A DNA stretch of 64,000 bases from Pleodorina starrii (lineage: Eukaryota; Chlorophyta; Chlorophyceae; Chlamydomonadales; Volvocaceae): contig BRXU01000003.1 in NCBI GenBank assembly GCA_030267565.1, positions 2,216,001 through 2,280,000 of the forward strand. The letters run 5' to 3'. Positions 13,101 to 22,731 of this stretch are shown piece after piece; within the stretch, counting starts at the first letter, position 1; each line of letters begins with the position of its first letter. The notes below the pieces were generated by a model that worked only from the letters and a program-made list of their open reading frames with translations, searched no databases and was not told the origin of the DNA. Both the position numbers and the translations under genes were made by a program.

Positions 13101-13788
13101 TTCCTGCCACCCTGCTTACGGCCGTGCTACCTGTTTCGCAGCACATGACGTGAAGCACCCCCCCACCACCAACCCCCAAACCCAACCCCACTACCACCCC
13201 CGCTCCCACCACCAGCACCAGCACCCCGAGACACGCACACCCGCATGAACCGAATGAAAACAATGGACATGCATTGCAATGCAGCAGGCGGCCTTGGCGC
13301 GCATCACCGCACATCACCGCGTCGCCCCTCGCTCTCTTTAGTCATCCCTTCTTCGCCCCTCCCAGCCGCGGCGGCTGTGCGCCGCGGCTGCCGCACCAGC
13401 ACACAGACGTTCACACACTCCGCGTGTCTCATTCTGTCCCGCTCTGCCTCTTCTCCATTTCTCCGCTCACTCCTCGAACCGTGATACTGCCGCTCTCTGC
13501 AATCCCCCAGACACAGATGCCCACAGATCCCCAGACAGACAGACAGACAGACAGCCAGACAGACGGACACGGCATCCGGTGCTTTCCCCACAGAGGGAGA
13601 GACACACACGGACCACAGAGCTTCAGACCAGGTTGCGCGATCTACCACGCCAAACCCAGATTGAGGTGGAAACGGGAAAGACGAATCCTTCCGGTCCGGC
13701 TGCCGTACTCAGCCAAGTTGCGCCACTGACTCCGCGGGTCACCGTCAACCCCGACCCTCATGGACAACCTGATCCCCCTCCCATCGCT
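10111..13788. other. Oxidase promoter side and 3' flank of the carotenoid oxygenase
   Basis: About 3.7 kb without a convincing gene. The part just upstream of the minus-strand oxidase (10111-10260) holds a TATA-like word (TTTATAG on the minus strand, about 10232-10238). From about 10300 to 12200 composition is more balanced than elsewhere and has no recognisable coding signal. From about 12200 to 13788 it is C-rich with (CA)n near 12738-12765 and (CAGA)n near 13531-13566, and contains a copy of dispersed element 1 at 12683-12730; this is probably 3'UTR or flank of the carotenoid oxygenase. Confidence 0.5.
12683..12730 (+). repeat. Dispersed element 1, copy with poly-C/(CA)n tail
   Basis: Contains GCTAACGCCGT then CCCTTCGCTGCGGTATCTT, the right half of a short element found repeatedly in introns of this window, followed directly by a C-run and (CA)n. 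Confidence 0.7.
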
Positions 13789-16700
13789 TCACAGCGCTCG
13801 TATGGTACCCAGCTCCTGCCACCTCGGGGCCGCCCCCGGCCTCCCCTCCTGCTGCTGCTCCGCCTCCTCGGGGCCCGCGAACGCCGCATCCCAGCTGCCG
13901 TGCAGCCCCGCAGGCAGCCGGTGGGGCAGGTGGATGGTGGCCAGGGGGCCCGCGGACAGGTTCTGAAGGGCGGGTTGGGGGTGGGGGTGTGGGGTGGGGG
14001 GCCCGCAGGAAGGGGGGGCAATACCGGCTTGGGTTTGGAGGGAAGGGGAAGGGGAGGGGAAGGGAGAGAGGACATGCGATGCGAAATTGGCGGCACCGCG
14101 CTGCCCACCCGGCAGCCCCCACCCCCCACCCGACTCGTTGGGCACCCACCCGCTCCCCTGGTGGCCCGACGTGTTGCCCCTCTCTCTTTCGCTCCCATCC
14201 CCGTGTTCCACTTCCAATCCAATTTCCGCTCCCACCCCCGCTCCCTGCCTTGCTAACGCCGTCTCCGTTCCTTCGCTGCGGTTCCTGCTTTGTTACCCCC
14301 TCCCCCCCCCCCCCCCCCCCCTCCCCTCCCTCCCTCCCTCCCTCCCTCCCTCCCTCCCTCCCTCCCTCCCTCCCTCCCTCCCTCCCTCCCTCCCTCCCTC
14401 CCTCCCTCCCTCCCTCCCTCCCTCCCTCCCTCCCTCCCTCCCTCCCTCCCTCCCTCCCTCCCTCCCTCCCTCCCTCCCTCCCTCCCTCCCTCCCTCCCTC
14501 CCTCCCTCCCTCCCTCCCTCCCTCCCTCCCTCCCTCCCTCCCTCCCTCCCTCCCTCCCTCCCTCCCTCCCTCCCTCCCTCCCTCCCTCCCTCCCTCCCTC
14601 CCTCCCTCCCTCCCTCCCTCCCTCCCTCCCTCCCTCCCTCCCTCCCTCCCTCCCTCCCTCCCTCCCTCCCTCCCTCCCTCCCTCCCTCCCTCCCTCCCTC
14701 CCTCCCTCCCTCCCTCCCCCCTTGGCCACCGCTGTGGTTCCCTTTAATCTCATCAACGCCCTCCCTCAGGCACCTCGCCCAAACCCCCACCCCCCCTCTA
14801 CACACACACACCCAGCCACCACACACCCACCTGCGCATCCAAGATGACGATCTCCCCTTTCTGCGTCGCGGCGTTGTGTACGGCAGCCAAAATCCACCCG
14901 TCGCCCTCCCTGGAGGAGCCCGGCCGCGGTACGAACATGGGCTCGCCGGGGAAGCACCTGTCGCCCGCGTACCTGATTGCATTCGGGGGGGGCGGGGGAC
15001 AGCGGGGATGGCCGGGACGGCGGGGGTGGTGGAGGTTTGGGGCGGAGGGCTGAGATTGGTTGCGGTTGCGGTGACGGTGGCTACTGCGATGGCTCCTCAT
15101 GGGGGGCTGCGGGGCGGGGCGGGGAGGCAGCGCAACGCCAAGGTGTGCCTCCTGTCCCAACTGCTCTCCATCCAACGAGCTACGTCGGCGGAAGGAGCGC
15201 CCCTCTGGGGGCGGGGTGGGCGCCACCGCACCCACCCACCCACCCACCCACCCACCCACCCACCCACCGCATCACCGCACCCACCCACCCCTCAGTCACT
15301 GACGACACCCGGGACAGGAGAGGACAGGAGAGGAGCCGGGCAGCTGATCTCCACCCAAAATACCCAAACGGGCAAAGCGCCGCTGCAAACCCGCCCCCCC
15401 TGGAGCCCTTGGAGCCCTTGTGGGGCCGCAACACTGCGGGCCCCCAACCCATCCCATCCCACCAAGCAACCGCTCCGCTCCGCCCGCCGCTCTCACCACA
15501 CGTCCAGGGCCACGCCCGCCGCCACGCCCTGGGGGCTGTGCAGCGCGTCATCGGAGCCGGAGGCGGCGGCGGGCCCGCCGGGCAGACCGACCCGTGGGTC
15601 CACCTCCAGCCGGGCGATTGCCTGATTAGGCCCCCACAGCTGCGGGTGGTCCAGCATGTCGCAGCCGGTCCAGATGAGGCGGTGGGGGCGGCCAGTGACC
15701 CGCGGGTCGGTGACGGGGAACTCGGCTGTACGGCGCATCAGTCGGTGGCTGCTCACGGAGCCCGAGGCGGAGGCGGGGTCGCACACCAGACGGACGACGT
15801 GGGAGCGGCAGCCGCCTGAGGACCAGCAAGGGGGGGTGGGGGGTGGGGGGGGAGGGTGGAGAGAGGGGAGAATGACTCGTGGGCCCGTGTGTGGCTGGCG
15901 GCCGTGGAGAAGGGACAACTCAGGAATGTGCGCGGCAGTTTGTCATGGCAGGAAGGGAAGGGAAGGGAAGGGAAGGGAAGGGAAGGGAAGGGAAGGGAAG
16001 GGAAGGGAAGGGAAGGGAAGGGAAGGGAAGGGAAGGGAAGGGAAGGGAAGGGAAGGGAAGGGAAGGGAAGGGAAGGGAAGGGAAGGGAAGGGAAGGGAAG
16101 GGAAGGGAAGGGAAGGGAAGGGAAGGGAAGGGAAGGGAAGGGAAGGGAAGGGAAGGGAAGGGAAGGTGCGCAGGTTGACTTGTGCCGCCTCTCATCATGC
16201 CTTGAACACTCAAGGGGAGGGGAGTTGAGGGGAGCATCATCACTGGATGACATTTAGAGGCCCTGCTGTGCGCCCGCTCGCGCGCAAACTCGTGCCGTAC
16301 CCCTGTCGTACCATTGTAGTAAGACGGGCCGTACGTGTACTGGTTGAGGCTGAAGGTGATCTCGTCCCACGCCACCGTATCGATAACCACCAGCGGGGGC
16401 TGCTGCTGCCCCTGCCCACCCGCCTGCCCCTGCTGCTGCTGATGCTGCTGTTGGCTGGGCGGCTCCACTTCGAATGCGTTGACATGGTGGAAGGTGAAGC
16501 AGGGCTGAGTCTCCAGGACCCGGGGGGACAGCACTGCAGCAGGGAAAGGGCGGGGCGGGGAAGGGGGGGAAGGGGGGAGGGCGGGAGGGGGGGTTGAGGT
16601 GGGCCGGGGTGTGAGGCGGCGGGCGAGGCGGGGCTGACCGGGCGGCAGACCGGGAGGGGGGCGGGGGGACAGGAGGGGAGGGGAGGGCGCCTGTCTAAGG

Positions 16701-19700
16701 GGCGATGCACGAAGGGGGGGGTCGGCGCAGGTTGGCGAGGACCGGAGGTACGAGTCAGGGCAGCTGGGCCCAGGAGGCCAGGGACAGGACGGGAGGTGAG
16801 GTCGCGCACAGCAGCTGGTGCGATCCACCAATCTCACCCGACCCACCAGCCGCAAGTGTCCGTCAGCCAGTTGCCCGCATGTCTCTCTGCCAGCCCACAC
16901 GCAACGCTGCGCACCCCACTCCACTCAGCACACCGTCATCACCACCTCACGCTGTTCCAACCAACCCCCCCCCCTTCGCTGCGCGGTGTCTCCCCCCCTC
17001 CTCCCCCTCCCCCTCCTCCTCCCCCGGGATCACACCGCCCATCCCCCATCCCGCATCCCTCCCCCTTCCCCAGACACCGTCTCCGTCCTCCGCTGGGGTA
17101 CATCCGTTCCCATTACCCCCCCTCCTTCCCCTCCCCCTCCTCCCTACGCACCCCTGCCACTTGGCCTGCCCGGTCGCGGCACCAGCACCACCCTCGCCGG
17201 CTTGGCGGGGTTGTACACCAGGCACTCGGCAATGGAGCAGCGACTCAACACGTACGACGTAGCGAACTTGACCGGGTCAAACTCCACGGGGCCCAGTACG
17301 ATAATGTAGTAATGCTCCGAAACCAGCATGTCGTGGATGAAGGGCAGGCTGACGTCCTGGGACACGGACGAGGACCAGAAGGGTGGGTGTGGGTGGGTGG
17401 GTGAGGTTGGGTGAGGGTGGGTGGGTGGGGGCGGGTTTTGGGAAGCGTGAGACCCATGAGGGCGTTGTTGAACGTCAATACGTTATGCTGGGGTGCGTAT
17501 GTGTGTGTTCTGATGTGTGTGATTGCGCACCCGGGCGACCATCTGCCCCCCTCGCCCCCCCCCCCTCGTCGTGCAAGGGGTCCCCTGGACACATGTCGCA
17601 CCTTTTCATGAGCGAGACCAGTCCTTGTTCGCCCCCAAACTGACCCAGCCCGCCCCCCAGCCCTCCAACCCGCGACCCCCTCCCCCCGCCCTCTGGTACG
17701 GCACTCAGGGGGGCTGTTACTGCTGCAACCAGTATCCATTTCGCCCTGCACTAAACAAGACAACCGGCCCGCCTGCCCCCCCCCCCGCCCGCCCCCCAGC
17801 CCCCCTCCCAACCTCCCTCCGGTTTACCCTCCCTAAACCCTTCCTGCCCGCTCGCTGTGCCACCCAGTTTCAACACGGGGCCCTGCGAAGCCCCTGGTCA
17901 TCTCCACACACACAACCCCCTACTCTTCCCCCGACCCTCCGCTGCAGTGTCATCTTTGTTACTCCCATCCTCCCCCCCCCCGGCTCCCGCCCCCCCTGCC
18001 TACCTCCAGCGGGTGCCTGGTCTCATGCAGCAGCGAGCCGTCCTCCGCAAACTCATAAAACGTGATGGCGGCACCGCCCCACCCGGTCTCGGTGGAGAAG
18101 GCAACCCAGCGCCTACCCGCACCGCTGCGCTCGCCCGCGCCCTCCGCGGCTCCTGGCTCCGAAACCCCGGTCGGTGTGGTGACCCGGTAGTGCGCCCCGA
18201 AGGTGGAGCCCCTCAGCGCTCCCCCCAGGCGGCTCTCACCCAGGGTGTCCAGGCTGCGGGGGTCCATGCGGTACGGCAAGCCGCCCTGGAGGTGGGGGGG
18301 GGGTGTCGGTTGGGTGCGGGGTGGTGGGTTTCGGAGCGCCGACGGGGTGGGGAGGGGGGTGGTCGCGCGCTGGTAGTGGCTTCTGACACCACGTGGTGAT
18401 TGTGGATGCTGTTTTGTTGCCCGGGTGGCACCTCACCCCACCTCGCCCCCGTCGGTCCCGCTGACGGTCCCGGACCCCAACCCCTTTCTTTCCCCAGCTG
18501 AGGTTCTGAGTTGACTCAGAATGCGCCAGCGCAGGACCCTAGTGGCCCCTCATTGTAACTCGCGCGCATCCTACCCAGCTGCTGCTGCTGGTCATGAACT
18601 CATCACCCAGCTGAGAAGCTGGGCTGCCTCCTTCAAGGGAACACCCACCGATCCACGCCCTCTTCAAGGGAATGCGCCAAGACCGACATCCCGTCCCCCG
18701 CCCTTTCCTCCCGGCCCCTCCATGCACCGCACCCCCCTCGCCTCCCCTCCCCACCCCCCAACCCGTGCCCCGCCCATCCCTCCCTCCCGTCCCTCCCTCC
18801 CGCCCTCCCTTACCTCCCACAGCGCATACAGCTGCCCCGCCCAGGCCAGCACACCCGTGTTGGCCACGTTTTTGAAGTTCAGGTCGAAGGGGTTGAACCA
18901 GGGGGAGCCGTCAGCGGAGCCGCGGGTGAACGAGTTGCGGTACAGCGGCCGACCGGCGGCCTGTGGGGGCGGAGGGCGGGGGAGGGCGGGATGGGAGGGC
19001 GGGAGGGTGGGGGCCCACATGGTTAGGGGTTTGGTTGACGCTCTGCAAGCGTCCGTGCAAGTGCTGGTACGGGGGGCTCGTTGCTCCTCCGGAGGGGGGG
19101 ATGGCAGCTAGGGATGGAATTTGGAATGAATAAGCACACACACACAGGCGGAGGGCGGTTCGGGGGGGGGGGAGGAGGGGGGAATGGGGACGCGATGCGA
19201 TGCGGAGGCGCGATGCGTTCAGGAGTGGGAAGAGGGGGGCCAGATCCGAGCGCAGCCTCAAGCGCCCTCCCCCAGAATGCACCCACCCACCCACCCAGCC
19301 ACCCAACCATCCCTCACGAAGGTTACATGTATGTGTGGTGGGTATTGCAATGGTCCGTTGGCCATCAGGGCTGCTTGCTGCCACGATTACTTCCGCCGCG
19401 GTCCTCCCCTCTCACCCTGACCCACCCACCCACCCTCTCACCCCGACCCACCCAGCGCCACCCAGCGCCATGCCGCAAGCTCCCCCCTTCAGCCAGCCGC
19501 TCCCTCCCTCCTTACACCCCCTCTCTCCCCCCCCTTCCCCCCCCCAACATACACGCACACGCACCCACCTGCTCCTGCACGAATCCCTCCGTCCGCACGT
19601 ATCGGTTCCGGAAGTAGGCCCTCCCCTCCCGGAACGCCAGGCTCAGCACCATACCGTCACCGTCAAAGGTGTGGCGCTGGTAGCGGGGGTTGTCCACCTG

Positions 19701-22149
19701 GGGGTGGGGGTGGGTGGGTGGGTGGGTGGGTGTAGATGGGTGGGGATTGCAAGAGTGAATTCGCAAGAATGAAACAAGAAGGGTGGGTGGGTGAAGGGGG
19801 CACACGGGATACGTCGGCGTGCGGTGTGTCAGAGGAGGTAATGGGCGGGAGGCGTTGACGGCATTCGACAGGGCGGGGCGGGGCAGGGCGGGGCGGGGAA
19901 AGGCGGGGAAAGGCCAGGCCAGGCAGGCAGGCCCACATACTGCATAGCATTGGTCCGCCGGGTGGGTGGGTGGGTGGGTGGCGCTGGATGGGTGGGTGGG
20001 TCAGGGTGAGAGGGGAGGACCGCGGCGGAAGTCATCGTGGCAGCAAGCAGCCCTGATGGCCAACGGACCATTGCAATACCCACCACACAAGCACACATAC
20101 ATGTTGGGTGGATAGGTGGATGGGTGGGGTACTCGCGATGTGATGTGAAGTGTGGAATAGGGTGCGGGGGAAGGGTTGATGAGCTGGACGGACGGACACA
20201 GCGCGGCAGGGCCAGGCGGCCGGCCCGAAGCAGAGTCGGACGGGGGAGCTCCGGTCCGGTGGGGTCCGGTGGGGTCAGGTGGTGTGGGGCGGGGGCCGGT
20301 GTCCTACAGCTCCAGGACCGACAGGACGCCGACGGGAAGGCACACAGACACAGGCACTCAGACGGGTGCTGCGCGGGCGGCAGCTCCAGCCGCGACGCCC
20401 TAGACCATCCCGGGGAGGGGGTGGGGGCTACCCAAGCGGTGACTTAACCAACCAGCGCAGTTGGCGTTCAGAGTCCCAAATCTCCCAAGACTTGGACGAC
20501 CCAAATGCCCAAACCGGTGGCCAATGAGCACTCGACCCCTCATGAGCACTGCACACGTTGAGAGCACCGCCCATCCGCCCCTCCCACCCCATCCCCACAA
20601 CCAGCGACTTGGGGTGGACAGACCTGCAGGCCGGGCCCGTTACGGTAGTAAGTGCCGTACAGCTCCTGCGGGATGGTGCCGGTGACCTGGCGGGGGTGGC
20701 GGGGATGGCGGGCAGCGGGTGGGTCCGAACAAGGGGGGTTAGGGTTGGGGGGGTTGGGGGGCTCCGGACGTTTCTCTGTTGGTCGCTCTCGCGATTGGTT
20801 TGTCGTTGATCGCCTGATCGCGAACACGGCGAGAGGTGAGAGTCCTCCGCGCGGCCCGGGCCGGCTGCGATGTGCCCCGTGTGGGCATCCAGTGAGGTGA
20901 GGTGAGGTGAGGTGCGCAGAGCGAGGCGCTCGCCAGTGGGGCGAACCATCGCGCCCGCACCGACCCGTGGGTCGGGGTCCGGGGGCGGCCCGCAGTGACG
21001 CTCTTCTTTCTCCCCCACTTGCATTGGTCGCTCAAGATGCGGACACCGGGTGCCTCCTCCACCGCTCCGAATCACCGGAGCGAGACCCAACGACGCCGCC
21101 ATCCCTCCCCGGAGCCCGGACCCCGTCTGTGAGGAGGAGCGCAGCGTGCCACCGACTGCCATGTCCGGCAGCTCGCCGTTGCGTCCTGGCACTTCCTACC
21201 TGCCTGCCTAGCCTGCCAGGATCCGGAAAAGAATGGCACACCAAGCAAGCAGACACCCAGCCCACCCAGCTGGACTCGGATCCCTCTCCACCCCCAAAGA
21301 ACTTCATGTCGTTGGACCTACCCACGCGTCTTCGACGCTGTAAGCGTATTCCTTGAGCAGCGATGAGAACAGAGTTTTGTAGTCCCGGACATCTTGTTCT
21401 GCGGGAACCACCCACCAAGGATGGAGGGAGTTAAGTCAGGGATGGCGGGGCGGGGGGGGGTGGACGTGGCGGTGGGGAGGTGTGAACGGTTGCCCTGTGC
21501 CAAGTGAAACGGGGATGTTTCAGGAAGGGGTTGTTGCTTGGGGAGAAACAGGCCCCCCCGGATGCGTCGTCGGGATGACACCATCGGAGTTCGATTGGAC
21601 GGTGGTCCAGCCATGTCCTCAAGGCCTGGCGCCATGAGTTTGTGGTGTCGGTGCACGCTACATAGGTAGTTTGAAATGGTCGCGATTTCAAGGGTGTTAT
21701 ATCAGCGGTATTTGGTGCGCTGTTATAGGCGGCAATTTTCAGGGGCGGCCGATGAAGGAAGGAGTTTTCTGCGGCTGTGGCGCTGCTGCGCTGCTGCCAA
21801 CCTCAGGACACCTCCCGTGCGTCACACACCTGTCACGGCCCCACGACGCAAAAGCCGCCCGCTGCTATCGCGCACAGCGCCGTCATCCTCCTTGATGCTT
21901 GTCGACTGCCGGGTTGTTGGTGAAGCTACCCTCGGTGCTGCGGGGCACGGCATGAAAACCCAGGTGAGTCGAATCGTCAGCGTACCTTGTCGGTGCGTTG
22001 CTCTCGCTATGAAATTTATGCGATACGTTCATTACCATACTTTCCATGGACTTACCGACCGTCCGCGGCCGCGGCTTCTGAGCGGCCCCGGCTTGGCGTC
22101 CACGACGCGACCACGTCGACGACCGGAGAGACGTGTTTCCAGTAAGCAT
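13789..22149 (-). CDS. Carotenoid cleavage oxygenase, ACO type, 11 exons, 617 aa
   Basis: Exons (minus strand, 5' to 3'): 22149-22056, 21398-21322, 20686-20624, 19697-19569, 18960-18814, 18285-18004, 17356-17152, 16533-16312, 15815-15497, 14972-14831, 13962-13789; every junction is GT-AG and in phase. The protein is a non-heme Fe(II) seven-bladed-propeller oxygenase that cleaves carotenoids or apocarotenoids. Sequence order matches cyanobacterial apocarotenoid-15,15'-oxygenase: GTYYRNGPGLQ, HTFDGDGM, FRNRYVRTEGFVQEQ, NVANTGVLAWAGQLYALWE. The four iron histidines fit H202 (FGAHYR), H272 (PFIHDM), H348 (FTFHHVNAFE) and H581 (PAGLHGSW). The first 31 residues are Ser/Arg-rich without acids and could be a plastid transit peptide (inference). 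The gene is head-to-head with the dioxygenase at 22732. The last base(s) of exon 17356-17152 could instead lie at the GTGGCA donor a few codons earlier. Retinal production is possible but unproven. Confidence 0.92.
14252..14298 (+). repeat. Dispersed element 1, copy joined to a long (CCCT)n tract
   Basis: GCTAACGCCGTCTCCGTTCC then TTCGCTGCGG matches the element 1 core. The copy sits in the last intron of the carotenoid oxygenase and runs directly into a poly-C run and the (CCCT)n array. Confidence 0.8.
14295..14716. repeat. Poly-C run plus (CCCT)n array, about 97 tetranucleotides
   Basis: A C-run (about 14295-14322) is followed by nearly perfect CCCT repeats to 14716, inside the last intron of the minus-strand carotenoid oxygenase (transcribed as GGGA repeats). 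The Leu-Pro-Pro-Ser and Gly-Gly-Arg-Glu frames across it are repeat artefacts. Confidence 0.97.
15228..15270. repeat. (CCCA)n short array
   Basis: About ten CCCA units in the intron between carotenoid oxygenase exons 15815-15497 and 14972-14831. Confidence 0.9.
15951..16166. repeat. (GGAAG)n array, about 43 copies
   Basis: An almost perfect GGAAG pentanucleotide array in the intron between carotenoid oxygenase exons 16533-16312 and 15815-15497. On the transcribed strand it reads CTTCC and lies upstream of the 3' splice site, so it acts as a very long pyrimidine tract. It has the same unit as 3784-3934, inverted. Confidence 0.97.
19326..19432. repeat. Inverted repeat, arm 1 (carotenoid oxygenase intron)
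   Basis: About 107 bases starting CATGTATGTGTGGTGGGTAT and ending in the CTGACCCACCCACCCA region. It is the near-exact reverse complement of 19989-20103 (one substitution and one 8-nt insertion seen by eye). It lies in the intron just after exon 19697-19569 in transcript order. Confidence 0.92.
19989..20103. repeat. Inverted repeat, arm 2 (carotenoid oxygenase intron)
   Basis: Partner of 19326-19432, lying in the intron just before exon 19697-19569 in transcript order. The two arms enclose this 129-nt exon. Confidence 0.92.
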
Positions 22150-22731
22150 GATCGTTCACTTTGCAGTCGTTTAACGACACAAGCGGCTTTCGGAGTGACC
22201 CAACGCGTTAGAACAGAATGTGCGCTAGCTCTGCCTCAAAATAAAAGAATGTTTTGTTGTCAGTGTGTTTTTGTTGTCAAAGCTCTGACGCTCGTGCCCG
22301 CACGAATGAGAACTATATCTGAAGCGTTTGCGAAGACCGGGTTTCTTCTTTATAAACGTGTGAACGTTGAAGACTGCCTGGCCGTACATTTTGCTTGCAC
22401 GTATTGCTTGCTAGATGCTGCTCAATTTTATTCTGCTCAATTTTATTTCATCTCGTCGAACTCCACTGTATTGTTTATCCTTCTTTATCATCTACCGCTT
22501 GCCTTCGCTTGCGACCTGGCTTGCGGCTGAATTGCGTTCGGGTCAGGTTCGGGTCCCAAGCGCCATCCACTGCGCAATAGCTCCGAAGATACACCACGGC
22601 TAACAAATATACGAAAGTAACCGCGCCGTTGTTTGAAGTGAAATTGGGCGACCTTGGCCTCTTCCTCCGACAGCCGCTGTCGTACACGCTTGCACCCTGG
22701 GCCCCTGGCTACCTAGGTCGTTTTCAACGCC
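22150..22731. promoter_or_regulatory. Shared head-to-head promoter region
   Basis: The 582 bases between the divergent start codons of the carotenoid oxygenase (minus) and the 2OG dioxygenase (plus). It is more AT-rich than the flanking genes, with a TATAAA word near 22352 and a short tandem (TGCTCAATTTTATT-like, about 22416-22447). No open frame with gene-like features is present. Two-way promoter use is inferred from the layout. Confidence 0.5.

Noticed and set aside
14253..14847. Open frames encoding hundreds of residues of Leu-Pro-Pro-Ser or Gly-Gly-Arg-Glu
   Set aside because: They are direct translations of the (CCCT)n array inside a carotenoid oxygenase intron.
15753..16257. Open frames with Gly-Lys-Arg-Glu or Ser-Leu-Pro-Phe repeats
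   Set aside because: Translation of the GGAAG pentanucleotide array; the 3784-3934 array gives the same artefact.
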